Positions 44,960 through 57,682 of a stretch of 64,000 nucleotides of DNA are shown piece by piece (within the stretch, counting starts at the first letter, position 1; each line of letters opens with the position of its first letter). The position numbers were made by a program, and so were the translations under genes. This DNA is from [Phialemoniopsis] sp. UDSM-2020. Lineage: Eukaryota; Ascomycota; Sordariomycetes; Thyridiales; Thyridiaceae. The DNA lies in NCBI GenBank assembly GCA_018873225.1, contig JAEILZ010000001.1, positions 6,014,001-6,078,000 of the forward strand. Direction: 5' to 3'. Under the pieces are notes generated by a model, which was given only the letters and a program-made list of their open reading frames with translations, had not been told where the DNA came from and did no database searches.

Positions 44960-45853
44960 CTACAATTCCCTACCCTCGCTTGCCTCCCATGTCTCTTTAA
45001 CGATTCCCCAGTACCGGTCCGGATCTGAACGAGCGTGCGCAACGTGCTTGCTATTTGAAAACTTGTGGAGGACCACGGTGTACCCGTTCTCTTGCGCATA
45101 TGCCGCGTGCTCCTCAACGGCATGGTGCTGGACGAATTCATCGGCCTCACTGTATATATACGCACGGCGTCGCTCTCGAGCTCGGGCGGGATCATTGTGC
45201 GCCAATCCCCAAACGTGCGTCTCCTCCGGGATCCTGAGCACGAGGTATTTGATCACCCACCACAAGCCCAGGAGATGGACAAAAGGCGATGCTAAGAAAC
45301 GCACCACCCTGGCTGGCAGACCAACGAGCACCGCCTGCGTCGAGCCAGTGTACGACCAGCGGCCGGGAACGGAGTCGAAGATGGTGTTGTGCAGCGGCAG
45401 GAGGTATTTGTCGTTCTGCTTCGCGTGCGTTGGCATAGAGGTGACCGTCTCAGCAAAGAGATCGTACAGGTGGTACAGCATGCACGAGCCGCCGTTGGAA
45501 AAGACATGGACCAGCATCTTTGGCTCGCTCGATGGTGGGGTGTTGTCGAAGAGGTCCCGGATGACCGACACGGCGGGTGCCAGCTCGCTGCGCGCCGAGC
45601 TGGCACTGAAGTAGTATCGGAAGTAGGACTTGACGATGAGGATCTCGGCGGTGGGGTAGAGCGCCTGATAGCGCGCGGTGTATTTGGCGATATGCACATC
45701 CCGAGCATCCATCCATGTGGCCAAGATGACTAGCCTAGGAGCTCGCATGCTGGCTACGGGCGTAGTCAATGCCGGTTGGTAGAGGGATACGGACGGAGAG
45801 AGCTGGATCAGGGAGGACGCCGACACCGGCGGTTTAGCTGGAATGGCAGACAT
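44960..45853 (-). CDS. DUF829/TMEM53 (PaxU-like) alpha/beta hydrolase
   Basis: Single exon, 297 residues. The nucleophile elbow is FSNGGSCMLYHLYDLF (GxS), the acid is in IYSEADEFVQHHAVEE and the His in FSNSKHVAHARSDPDRYW, in the order seen in TMEM53/DUF829. LATWMDARDVHIAKYTARYQ at the N-terminus is also characteristic. A hydrophobic central stretch (FLASPFVHLLGLWWVIKYLV) may touch a membrane. PaxU of an indole-diterpene cluster is a relative, but no other such cluster gene is near, so secondary metabolism is not implied. Confidence 0.88.
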   Translation of the reverse strand: MSAIPAKPPVSASSLIQLSPSVSLYQPALTTPVASMRAPRLVILATWMDARDVHIAKYTARYQALYPTAEILIVKSYFRYYFSASSARSELAPAVSVIRDLFDNTPPSSEPKMLVHVFSNGGSCMLYHLYDLFAETVTSMPTHAKQNDKYLLPLHNTIFDSVPGRWSYTGSTQAVLVGLPARVVRFLASPFVHLLGLWWVIKYLVLRIPEETHVWGLAHNDPARARERRRAYIYSEADEFVQHHAVEEHAAYAQENGYTVVLHKFSNSKHVAHARSDPDRYWGIVKETWEASEGREL

Positions 45854-47863
45854 TGCGTTTGGACTGCCATCTCGCGAAACCCAGAAGTTACCAATCCTGA
45901 TGAGGATCTTTGTTATATCTCATTCCTCTTGTTTAGACAGAGATGTCAATCACATGCTCATGAACTTATTAACATTGACCATCTAAAGATGAAGGCTCGT
46001 GAACATCAGGCTGAGAGCTCATCAATGACAAGAAGCTTCAGACGATGAACCTCGGCCGCCAAGTCCAAGACTTTGAGATTGGCCAATGACCGGGCCATCC
46101 GAATGCTGCGTTCCTGCCACGTTGCAGAGCAGGGAGTAAGATAAGCTACTCCGCACTTGCATCTTGACAGCGAGCTAAGGCAGCCCTGCAGCATGAAGTG
46201 AAAGCTTGGCGGCTGCCTACATACAGAGCAACGAGCCGAGGCTCAGGTACCCCTGTGATGATCAATCGTGAGGGCCTGGCGGTGCTATCAAATGCCGTGC
46301 GCTGTTCGACCCACATGCAGCGGTCCAGAAGTGGAACGTAAGCAAGATATCGGACTCTTTGATGATGGCAACAGTCCGAACTGATGCCAAACCCGAGCCC
46401 TAACTGCGGGGAAGGACTAATTCAGCAAGGGAAAAGACAGAGTGGCAGCAAAAGATGCCGAGGTAGGCAAGAAGGATGCGGCCTTGCGCATCTGTAGGAC
46501 GAAAACTCGTTGTTTTCGAGCGGTATGCATGTCCGTACGCTCGGCACTGAGCTCTGCCTTCTTGAGAAGAGCTTTCCTGGTCGTCCAGTGACGTTGGGTT
46601 GAAATGCAATCCCATCTGTCCGGGACTCGGTTTGGATTTCGAACGCATGCTGCCAGAGTCTGCATGTGTGGCGGTCTGACCTCTATGGGGACTTCAGCCT
46701 TCGGGTTTCCCGGTCTAACTGCGATTGGAGCGCCGGAAACCGGGCTTGCCGTTAATAGGTGGGGCCGATTCCGGGCCGGAGTGGCTGGTCAAGGAGCGGA
46801 ACGTCGTCGACGGTATTTGTCATGAATGATTTGGAAAATACTCCAATTTCTCTTACAATACCCCAATTTACACTCTTCTTTTCGAGTCTATCAAAAGCGA
46901 ATCATGCTAGGGTGAGGCGCGGTGCTGTATCAGGCAAGGTCTGCCTGATACGCAATACGACCTTGCTTACTGGTCGGCACTAGACGGCAACAATGCCCTT
47001 CAATTCATTGCACTCCATCCACCATCAATAGCGTTGTTTCTTAAGCATTGCCCATGTCGCTGATACCTCGGAGGTGGTCCACTGGAAACAAAGTTTAGAC
47101 CATTGATACAAAAAAGGTGTGTACGAGTACCATTGCTTACCCCTCAATTACTAGTACCGGAAATATCGGAACTTCTTCAACTCACCCCCCATCATTCCAT
47201 GGATCGGCTGCCACGGTCCTCAAATACATTCTGGCACGGCTAGTACCCCAGTATGGAGCAGGGCCAGCCTGGAAAGGTCGGAATTGCTCCTTTTCAGACC
47301 CGATGTTGATGGCGGCTTGGCACAACGCAGTTGTTGAGTCAATTTTTGCAACTTGACAGAGCTCTGGAACCATGAACTCAGTTGCGAGGCTTTGAATCAA
47401 CTGCAACAAGGACTCCTCACGGCAATGACGGCACTGTGTGGCTTCCGACTGCACCAGTGTGTCTATGCTGTTATTTCCGTTAACGGGATGACGTTAGCCC
47501 CTCGTCCTTTTGTTCTGGCGTAACGAGGCCCCGTCTTTCAACCGCTTGTACGCCGCGCTGGTGGCGGATAAGTCGGGTGCCTGAAGAACTTCAATCTAGA
47601 AGAGGACAAAGCACACCTGATCACGAAAGAAATGCCTCATCCGGTCATGGCATCGGGTGCAATTCTCTGAGCGCGACGCGAGCAACGGCCGATCGCCGAG
47701 CCTAGGTCGAGCGTCGCGACGACCAATAAATACCTCCGAGCACCACCAGAGTCATTTCTGTCCTCTTTGGTGCTTTGCGGCACTAACTTTGTTCCTCGAA
47801 GTCCGGTCCTGCATGACGTCAGTGCTTGTTGTCAATTGAGCTGTAACTGTTACAAGAGCAACC
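45854..47863. other. 2-kb gene-poor region
   Basis: No gene is supported. Open frames at 46400-46665 and 47117-47454 lack family features. A perfect 10-bp inverted repeat (GTATCAGGCA, five-base loop, TGCCTGATAC) lies at 46927-46951. The right end holds the H+-ATPase promoter. Confidence 0.45.
46927..46951. repeat. Perfect hairpin-forming inverted repeat
   Basis: Ten paired bases on each side of the loop AGGTC. It stands alone in non-coding sequence and is not followed by a T-run. It could be a binding site, a mobile-element footprint or chance. Confidence 0.5.
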
Positions 47864-50800
47864 ATGCCCCTATTCCATCGACATAAGACTGCCGCCGCAG
47901 GGGTGGACGATGTCGAGGCAAATACTTCGACAGGGGACCATTCTGGCAGCACAGTCGCCGAGGAGACCGAGCATCTTGGTGAATATCCAGCCTTGGAACG
48001 ATACATCAGCACCTTTCGCGACGAGAAGCCTCGGGTAGGCGAGGATGGTGATGCTGCCGGCAAACGACGCTCCAAGAAGTGGTGGCAGTTTTGGCGAAGC
48101 TCTGGACCAGATGTCAAAGAAAACGATCGTCCCGACAGAACAATACCCGATGCATGGCTCGAGACGGATATTCACGTCGGTGTTCACACCTTGGAGGTTG
48201 AAGAGCGGAGGAAGCGCTCGGGCTGGAACGAGCTCATGGCGGAGAAGGAGAACTTGTTTGCCAAGTTCTTGCTCTTCTTCACGGGGCCTATCCTCTATGG
48301 TGCGTCCACTTGAACAAGCTGTCGCAAGAATATTGCCATGAACTAACAGAACATAGTCATGGAGATTGCAGCATTACTTGCTGTAGGACTTGGCGACTGG
48401 ATCGACTTCGGTGTCATCCTGGGCATCCTGCTTCTCAATGCGTTCGTGGGCTTCTATCAGGAAAAGCAAGCAGCCGACGTAGTCGCTAGTCTCAAGGGTG
48501 ACATAGCCATGCGCTGTACCGTGGTGCGTGAGGGTCGGGAACGGAACGTTCTAGCTCGAGAGCTCGTCCCCGGCGATATTGTGAGTCGACATCACCACAC
48601 CTGCACTTTCAAGAGGTGTTCTAACCATGGTCACTAGGTGATTATCCAGGAAGGAGACACAGTGGCGGCCGATGCCCGCCTCATTTGCGATTATACCCGA
48701 CCTGATGACTTTGAAGTGTATAAGCGGCTCCGAGCCGAGGACAAACTGGGGCAAAGCAGTCCAGACGAAAACGACATGAACGGCGACGAGCAAGAAGGTC
48801 ACCACGACGAGTTGCAGTCCTATGGCATGGACCATCGCAACAGCTCGATAGTCGCTGTCGACCAATCCGCCATTACTGGAGAGTCGTTGGCCGTCGACAA
48901 GTATCTCGGCGACATTGTCTACTACACCACGGGATGCAAGCGAGGCAGGGCCTATGCGATCGTAACGGCAACTGGCAAGGACACCTTTGTTGGCCGGACT
49001 GCAGAGCTTGTCCAGGGCGCCAAGGACCAGGGCCACTTCAAGGCGGTCATGAACAACATCGGCACATCGCTATTGATCCTCGTCATGTTCTGGATCTTGG
49101 CAGCCTGGATCGGCGGCTTTTACCACCACATCCCAATCGCCGAGCCGGACTCCCAGAACCTGCTTCATTACGCACTCGTACTTCTCATCATTGGAGTGCC
49201 GGTCGGGCTGCCTGTCGTCACCACCACAACTCTCGCCGTGGGAGCCGCCTACCTGGCGAAGCAGAAGGCCATTGTGCAGAAGCTTACCGCGATCGAGTCG
49301 CTTGCCGTAAGCATCCGGCGATTCCCCATCACTTCAAATGAATAGCTAACCTTCTATATAGGGCGTCGATATCTTGTGCTCTGACAAGACTGGAACGCTG
49401 ACGGCAAACAAGCTGAGTATCCGTGACCCGTTCGTGTCTGAAGGCCAGGACCCGAACTGGATGATGGCCGTAGCTGCGCTGGCGTCCTCGCACAACCTCA
49501 AGTCCTTGGACCCCATCGACAAGGTCACCATTCTGACTCTGAAGCGATACCCCGGTGCGCGCGAGATCTTGAAGCAAGGGTGGGTCACCGAGAAGTTTAC
49601 GCCTTTTGACCCCGTCTCCAAGCGCATCACAGCGGTATGCAGGCTAGACCAGGACCGCTACACCTGTGCCAAGGGCGCCCCTCGGGCAATCCTGAAACTA
49701 GTCAACTGCTCAGATGAGGTCGGCAGCCTGTACCGAGAGAAAGCGCAAGAGTTTGCTCGCCGGGGCTTTCGGTCCTTGGGTGTCGCGTACAGAAAGAATG
49801 AGGAGGACTGGATTCTACTGGGCCTGCTATCCATGTTCGACCCACCGCGCGAGGACACGGCGCAGACAATCATCGAAGCTGCGTCTCTCGGCGTTCCGGT
49901 CAAGATGCTCACTGGAGACGCCATCGCAATCGCCAAGGAGACATGCAAAATGCTGTCGCTCGGCACCAAGGTCTACAACTCTGAAAGGCTGATTCATGGT
50001 GGCCTTGCTGGGACCGTGCAGCACGACTTTGTCGAACGTGCGGATGGGTTTGCAGAGGTCTTTCCCGAGCACAAGTACACCGTTGTCGAAATGCTGCAGC
50101 AACGCGGGCATCTCATTGCCATGACCGGAGACGGTGTGAACGACGCCCCCTCACTCAAGAAAGCAGACTGTGGTATCGCCGTTGAGGGCGCGTCCGAGGC
50201 TGCCCAGGCCGCCGCAGATATTGTCTTCCTCGCGCCGGGCTTGAGTACGATCGTCCTCGCCATCAAGACGTCGCGCCAGATCTTTCAGCGCATGAAGGCC
50301 TACATCCAGTACCGTATCGCCCTCTGTCTCCACCTTGAGATCTATCTGACGCTGTCCATGATCATTCTCAACGAGACCGTCACGACAGACTTGATCGTGT
50401 TTCTTGCATTATTCGCCGATCTAGCCACAGTCGCCGTCGCTTACGACAATGCACACTGGGAGCCCCGCCCCGTGGAGTGGCAGTTGCCCAAGATCTGGGT
50501 GGTGAGTGTTGCCCTTGGTATCCTGCTCGCCGTGGGCACGTGGATCATTCGCGGTACCATGTTTCTCCCCAGTGGAGGCATTGTCCAGAACTTTGGCTCT
50601 GTCCAGGAGGTCCTGTTCCTCGAGATTGCGCTGACTGAGAACTGGCTGATCTTTGTGACGCGTGGTGGCAAGACGTGGCCTTCGTGGCAGCTGGTGGGCG
50701 CTATATTCGGCGTGGATGTCCTTGCCACTCTGTTCTGTCTCTTCGGTTGGCTGTCGGGGTCGCCAGAGGTCGGCGCTCTCAGGGACAGCTGGCCCCAGCG

Positions 50801-51071
50801 GGAGGATGGGTGGACTGATATTGTCACTGTCGTGATTATCTGGCTTTATTCCTTTGGAGTCACCGTTTTCATCGCAATTATTTACTTTATCCTCAACAAG
50901 GTCTCTTGGCTAAACGATCTTGGGCGCAAGGATCGCAAAAAGAAGGACACCATCATCGAGAACGTCATTGGGCAACTGCAGAAGTTGGCAATTGAGCATG
51001 ATCTTGATGAGAGCACGGGCAAGGACAGGTATCTCTTGGCAGAGAAAGCTACCGACGACGAGGACCTCTAG
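47864..51071 (+). CDS. Plasma-membrane proton-pumping P-type ATPase (P3A)
   Basis: Electrogenic H+ exporter that sets membrane potential for secondary transport. Four exons (47864-48299, 48357-48580, 48638-49306, 49362-51071) give 1012 residues. The A domain has [12 protein letters not shown]; the P domain has CSDKTGTLT (phosphorylated Asp) and [32 protein letters not shown] and [14 protein letters not shown] are specific to fungal/plant H+-ATPases. About ten membrane helices. The N-terminal cytosolic arm is long. An acidic, His-rich insert lies before TGES ([17 protein letters not shown]), absent from yeast PMA1. The C-tail resembles the regulatory segment ([20 protein letters not shown]). 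Probably a second isoform rather than the main pump. Confidence 0.95.
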
Positions 51072-51896
51072 CCGCGCAGTCCGTTCTAGTGTTCGCGAGA
51101 AGGCTGGTAATTTCATTCTTCAAAACCTTACTGTTCTTCAAGCTGCAAGCATTAAACATAATGAATACACGTCAAATGCATCTTTTGGACTCGGGTCGTC
51201 CATTATGTGAGACGTTCTGCGATGTTCACTGATATGTCAAAAGAGAGTTCAAAATGACTAGATACTTGTCCTGGGACGAGTAGGTTGGTAGTGATAGCAG
51301 GGCGAGTGAAGCTATCGTGAAGCTGGTTCAACTTGCTCCATGGTCAGACTCCGCATGAACTCCGCATGATATCCCCTCCCCAGGATTATCCCACTGCCTA
51401 GCGTCGGTTAGTGATGTGGGTAGGGAATAATCACCAGCCTTCAACTTTTCTGACACCCACCTGGTTGGGATTAAACCCTCAGCACCTCCTCCCATATCGG
51501 GTTTAGATCTGTCTCGTCCAACGCTCTCCTCCATGTCCGTAATCCCAGTGCGACCATCCATGAATGACACTACACATTGATTCGGCAGTTGAGAATCATC
51601 CTATCAGTAGCCGACCTGCCGGAATGGCTCGCGGCAAAATACCGTTGCCCAACATATTGCCAGGGTCCCCGCAACCCGCATATGGCAGGTCGTCAGGGTT
51701 TGCGGGGCAAATCCTCCTTACCTTAGAGGCACAGGTCACGGACATTATCAAAAACGCTTGTCGTTTGCCGACAATTGCAACTGTTTCTCTAAGAGTTTCA
51801 AGAACGATACATCAGCCTCGATATTGAGATTTGTTGTCCCGGATTGGTCTTGCGCCCTTCACTCTGAGGCTTTGCCAACATTGAAGAGCTAGGACC
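51072..51896. other. Intergenic region
   Basis: 825 bp between two plus-strand transport genes; no gene or clear motif beyond likely UTR and promoter sequence. Confidence 0.4.
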
Positions 51897-54579
51897 ATGT
51901 CTGACCCGATTTCACCCCACGAAGAGCTGCCGATTGAAAGTGTCAAGGATGCTGAGAAGGATGCAACAACTGCCGCTCAGCAGCAGCAGATTGGGGACCA
52001 GATCTCCTTCGAGCTCCTTCATGAGCTGGCTCCAAACTCGGATAGAGACCGAGCGTACATCCTAGAGAGGATCAATGAGATGTCCGAAGAAGAAGCACTC
52101 GCCATAGTGGCTGAGGGAGTGGAGTTCTTCTCGGACGACTGGAACTTTCCTTCAGACATGAGAGAACGCATGAAGCGACTGTTGCAAGGTCCCAAGACCT
52201 ACGGAGAGTTCTATGACCGAGATCTGCGCGTGGATGCGACCATGATCCGCTACTCGTCGCCGTATCCTGGAGTGCGAGCCGTGGCTGAGATCTTCGACGA
52301 CGCAGATATCCCAGTGGAGACTATTCGCGCTTACTTTCTGGGGATAGGCTGGGCAGTCATTGGAACCTTTGTGTCAACCTTTTTCAACAGCCGCTTCCCA
52401 GGCATCGGTATGTTTTCTTGTTGCTCAGAGACACATAGTCACGCTAACAGAGTCAGCTCTCGGTTCTCAGGTAATACAACTTCTGTTGTTTCCCTGTGCC
52501 AAGGTCCTGGAACGCGTCCTGCCAGACTGGGGAGTCAAAATCGGTGGTGTCAGGCACTCACTCAACCCCGGACCTTGGACATTTAAAGAACAAATGTTTG
52601 CCACAATAACCTACAATATTGCCATCTACACTACCAACAGCTACGGCATGATCTTGGTCCAAAAGTTGCCCATGTTCTACGGACAAGATTTCGTCAACTT
52701 CGGCTACCAGCTGATGCTTACGCTCTTCGTGCAGCTCATGGGCATGGGACTCGCTGGCTATCTCAGGCGATTCAGCGTTTATCCAGTCAAGGCGTTGTGG
52801 CCAACTCTACTACCCATCATTCAGACCAACAGAGTCCTGACAAGACCTGAAGCCAAAGAGAACATTTCTGGTTGGACTATCTCAAGATATCGATTCTTTT
52901 GGATCTGCGCAGTCTCCATGTTCTTTTACTACTGGCTGCCGGGATATCTATTCACAGCCATGGCCACCTTCAACTGGATTACCTGGATCGCCCCGCAAAA
53001 CGTTGTACTGGCCACCTTGACCGGATCGATCTCAGGGCTCGGCCTATTCAACCCTATCACGACATTTGACTGGAATGTGGCAACTTCTTCTTATGCAGCT
53101 CTTGCCCAGCCTTTCTTCGTCACTTGCACAATGTACTTTGGCTCGATCCTGGGTGCACTGATTATCCTTGGGATCTGGTACACCAACATGTACAACACGG
53201 CTTACTTGCCTATCAATTCGTCTTCGGCCTTTGCGAATGATGGTACCGGGTACAAGGTCCAGAATGTTGTCAAGAACAATCGAATCGACAACAACCTCTA
53301 TCAAGAATACTCTCCACCATTCTACTCTGCCGGTTACATCCTGACAGTGGGGGGCAACTTTGCCTTCTATCCCGTCTATCTACTGTACATCATGGTAAAT
53401 CAGTGGAAGACCATGAAAGAGGCCTATGTCAACTTCTACCAGGGCATCAGACATGGAAGGGGCAACTTCGAAGGAGCCATGGACATCCACAACAGGCTCA
53501 TGAGCAGGTACAACGAAGTTCCGGACTGGTGGTTTCTCCTCATCCTCGCCGCTGCGTTTGTGGTGTCCTGCGTCTTTCTGAAAATCTACCCGCTGGATAC
53601 GCCAATCTGGCTTATTCTGGTCGTCCTCGGCATCAACTTGGTATTTGCCGTGCCTTTGTCTTTTCTTTCCGCCACAACCGGCACAAACCTCGGCCTCGGT
53701 TCTCTCATCCAAGTCATTACTGGCTATCTCCTCCCCGGAAACCCAAACGCATTCCTCTTCGCTCAGACACTGGGTTCGTGGGCATTGGCAGGTTACTCGG
53801 ACAACTTTGTGCAAGACCAAAAGATGGCGCATTACACCAAGATCGCGCCTCGGGCTGTGTTCCGCAGCCAGATAGGCACCATCATCATCACGTGCTTCGT
53901 GGCCGTGGGCACGCAAGACTTCATCCTCAACCACGTTGAAGGTCTCTGCACCCCGGAACAGCCGTCGCGCTTCACCTGTGCCAACGACGGGCATCCGCTC
54001 TATGCCAGCTCCCTCATGTGGGGCCTCCTGGGCTCGGATCGCATGTTCAACGAGTTGTATCCGATGTTGAAGTGGTGTTTTCTCATTGGTACGCTCATTG
54101 CGTTGGTCTTCCTGGCCGGTCAGGGGTATGGTCCGAAGTATCTGCCAGGCGCCAGAGAGAAGCTTCGTCTCAAACTCAGGCCACGGACTTTTGCTGCACT
54201 AGACAAGACGCTCTTTCCATTCGTGGCCTCGTTGTTCTGGCTCAACCCGGTCCTGATCATCCAGGGTATTCAGCACTGGGCGCCATCCAACCTTTCTTAC
54301 AAGACCCCAGGCATGATCCTATCGTTCATTTTCATGTACTGGATCCCACGGCGGAGCCTAATTTGGTGGGAGAAATACGTCTATGTTCTCTCCGCTGCTT
54401 TGACGGCTGGAGTTGCGGTGAGCGCGTTGATCATGTTCTTTGCTATCGGGTACCACCCGGTCAGTCTGAAGTGGTGGGGAAACACCGTGTCCGGCGCAGG
54501 AGTTGATGGAAAGGGTGCAGGTTTACTGCCGCTGCCTCCCCGAGGTTACTTTGGACCTGAGAAGGGGCATTTCCCCTGA
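51897..54579 (+). CDS. OPT-family oligopeptide transporter
   Basis: Proton-coupled importer of small peptides (or glutathione/metal-chelates). Two exons, 51897-52407 and 52457-54579, about 877 residues. The acceptor at 52456 recreates GIALGSQVIQLLLFPCAK; an AG six bases earlier (52450) is also usable and would add two residues. OPT marks include SLNPGPWTFKEQM, NPITTFDWN, YNEVPDWWF (YxEVPDWW) and the NVL-like core GYLLPGNPNAFLFAQTLG. About 14-16 membrane helices follow a 130-residue acidic N-terminus. It lies downstream of the H+-ATPase in the same direction. Confidence 0.95.
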
Positions 54580-55388
54580 TGGGAAGATCTTGATAGGCAG
54601 GGTGTGGGTTTCTAGGTCACGAAGGCTGCAGGCTGAAGTAGCGATGCCCCTGCTGGGTAATCGATGCTTGAAAGGAAGATCATCCCAGTATCTAAATTGG
54701 GTAGTTTATCACCTCACAGGGGGCTGCACGTATCCTGGACATCTGTGTAATGGTAGCAGGGTCGTATTAGTGGTAGTATGGGAAACCCCGGGTACTTCCT
54801 GATCCTCATTAGCGATTCCATCCTGCAAAATGAACACTATCCCGTTGACAGGCTGACCACCAATTTGTCCCATCCGAGAGCCCAAGAATCATGGTTTCGG
54901 CATCAATGATCGGCCAGGATCAAGCACGGACAAGTGCTTAGCGGAGACAATAGCCGACAAAGGTGGCGAATAGCAACTGTCATAATTGCTATAGCGTTAC
55001 ACGGGGTCTGCGGTACTGTATCGTTCGTCTGGTGTAACATAGTTCGGAGGGCTCGCCAAGCCTCGACACGGGTAGACTGCAGATTGAAGTGCGGACATCA
55101 TTGGCGCCCGCATTTTGGCGAACATGTCCAACTGCGGCCCAAGCAATATTTCAACGATATCTCGAGAAAAGACATGCATGCCCCTGATACGGCCCGTGCG
55201 ATATTGGAGTAAGACCGTTTACCCATTTTGGAGCGTGCGGAAGTGTATGGACTGTAGATCCGGACGTTGGGGGAGGATAAAATCTTCGAATCCCAGTACC
55301 AAAGCTTTCCATAAAGCCCTCTGAATGATTTCGGGGAATCTCGAAATACTTGCCATTGACATATCTCCCTGCTAAACCTTCAACCAAC
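54580..55388. other. Intergenic region
   Basis: 809 bp between the OPT gene and the oxidase; no gene supported. Confidence 0.4.
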
Positions 55389-57513
55389 ATGTCAAGAATT
55401 ACCTTGCGGTGGGCGTGCGTTGCTTTGTGCTTTCAGCATGTACATGCAAGTTTGACCAGCCACGGAATCGAACTCGATGGTGAGGAAATGAAATAAACAA
55501 TTGATCAATAGCAGAGGAAGTAAGCTAACAATACAAAATGGGATCTAATCAGCTGCGAGAACGGCTTGCTCGCCAGTCTTTGAACGAGTTCCCACATCGG
55601 CCATTTTCTTCTTCGAGTCCATTCAGTTGACGGACAACACCCTGGACGAGCTTGCGACATCAAAGTGTCCTCTCGTGCTTTCTATATCCTTTACAACTTC
55701 CGACACCTCGTCGACATCTGACAAGCAACCTGCATCGAGGGGGAGCATGAAGTGCAAAGTATATCCAGGCGACGCTGACTGGCCATCGGAGACTACATGG
55801 AGCAACTTCAACGAGACCATCGACGGAGCGTTGATCAAGACCTCTCCTGAAGCCGCGATTTGCTACACGGAGTGGGGGCACTATTCGGACAGCGATTGCC
55901 AAGCCATCACGGCGAATTGGAACAACTCGACATTGCGGTGAGTCTCAATCCCTGTCTATCAATTGTCATGGCCTGGCTGTAAGTGCTGATGTTGAGTTCT
56001 TCATAGCATGGAAGATCCGACTTCGATCCGCTCGGTTCTCTTCGAAGGCATGACGTGCATGCCACCCAGTTACGCCGCTGAGTTTCTCGGTAATAACAAA
56101 ACATGCAGCGTCGGAGGCTACCCAGAATACACGGTCAATGCCACAACTGTCGCCCAGATTCAGCTCGCCGTAAGCTTCGCCCGCGAACTCAATCTCCGCC
56201 TGGTCATCAAGAACACAGGTCATGACTTCGGCGCAAAATCGACCGGCCACGGATCGCTGAGCATCTGGACACACCACCTGAAGGACGCAGAGTTCTACGA
56301 GAACTTCGAAATGGCGTCATATAAGGGTCCAGCTTTCAGATTCGGTGCGGGGATTCAAGTCTTTGATGCCAACAAGCTCGCAAAGGAGCACGACGTGACT
56401 GTCGTCGGGGGCGAAGGAAAGACGGTCGGCCTCGTCGGGGGATACATTCAGGGCGGAGGACACTCGCCTTTGACGTCCCTCTGGGGTATGGCAGCGGATC
56501 ATGTCCTCTCCTTGCAAATTGTGACCGCAGATGGTCGGTTTGTCACTGCCAACGCGACGAGCAACCCCGATCTCTTCTGGGCTGTGCGGGGAGGCGGCGG
56601 GTCCACGTTCGGAATCGTGACGTCCATGACGATCAAGGCGTTCCCCAAGATCAAGACGACCATCATGACCTACAACGTGACGACCGGTGCCAACTTTTCG
56701 CACTTGAACTTTTGGCTGGCCCAGAAAGCGTACCTGGACGAGTTTGAAAAGCTCGCTGACTTAGGGTACTACGCCTACTACCGCATCCGACATAGCGGCG
56801 CTGAGATTCTTCACGACATGACGTCCATGGTGGCCCCAAACACGTCAGAGCAGCAGTTTCGCGAGTCAATGGCACCGTTGTGGGCGAAGTGGGCCGATCT
56901 TGGAGTTCCTTTCAGCCCTGTAATCCGGGAGTACGACAACTACGCCGACGCTTGGGCTGATGGCTTTCCGCAAGAGGCATGGACGTGGACCATGCGCCAG
57001 GCGAGCCGGCTCGTCCCGAGAGAGGTTCTGGCTGACGATCGAGGCCGTGTTCAAATGTTCGATGCTGTTCGCACCGTCTTCGAAGAAGGCGCAAACTTGA
57101 TCATGTTCAACATCCGCAACCCGCCGGGCGCGGCTGAGGCTGCTGACAACGCCGTCAATCCAGCCTGGCGCAAGGTGCTTATGTTTGCCATCATGTTTGT
57201 GACCTGGAACGTCACGGACTCGCCCGAGTACGTGACGGCCCTGTCGCGAAATCTCACCTTCGAGTGGAACCCGCGGTGGCGCGCGTTGACACCTGGCTCG
57301 GGCACGTACATGTCAGAGTCGGATTACATTGAGCCTGACTGGCAGCAAAGTTTCCATGGAGCCAACTATGAGAGGTTGTATGAGATCAAGCAGGAATGGG
57401 ATCCGGAAGGTGTTTTCTACGCCCAGAATGCAGTTGGTTCGGAGGACTGGGAGATGAGCGAGATGTTATTGGGCCACCTTCCCTCGCAGAACAGCAAGTT
57501 GTGTCGCAAATAA
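55389..57513 (+). CDS. Secreted BBE-like FAD-linked oxidase
   Basis: Oxidase of the PP-loop FAD_binding_4/BBE family acting outside the cell. Three exons (55389-55479, 55553-55937, 56007-57513) give 660 residues. A signal peptide (MSRITLRWACVALCFQHVHA) is coded in the small first exon. The FAD-linking His is in IKNTGHDFGAKSTG. The second attachment site of bicovalent members is missing: the segment before GLVGGYIQGGGHSPL is VVGGEGKTV, with no Cys, so a monocovalent flavin is expected. The BBE C-terminal box is seen as WDPEGVFYAQNAVGSEDW. Many NxS/T sites indicate glycosylation. Substrate (sugar, alcohol or secondary metabolite) unknown. Confidence 0.93.
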
Positions 57514-57682
57514 ATAATGTCTATTGAGATATGAATGTGAAATAGGTCTATATACATGTAGCTTGATATTGTTATGACTCTAAAGAGCTGTTTTTGAGCC
57601 AGGTTCGATTCTGTGAAGGCTAGACAATTTGTGCGGCAGTGGGCTCCGCGCTGGCAAAGTGAGATGGCATAGACATCGGCGA

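Noticed and set aside
44960..45853. Indole-diterpene cluster suggested by the PaxU-like gene
   Set aside because: No prenyltransferase, GGPP synthase or P450 gene is nearby.
47182..47454. Open frame on the minus strand (90 codons) in the gene-poor region
   Set aside because: The sequence looks partly protein-like, but there is no family match, no splice context and a competing plus-strand frame over the same bases.
55225..55320. TTCGAATCCCAGTACC resembling a tRNA T-arm
   Set aside because: No matching acceptor stem, D-arm or A box could be folded around it.
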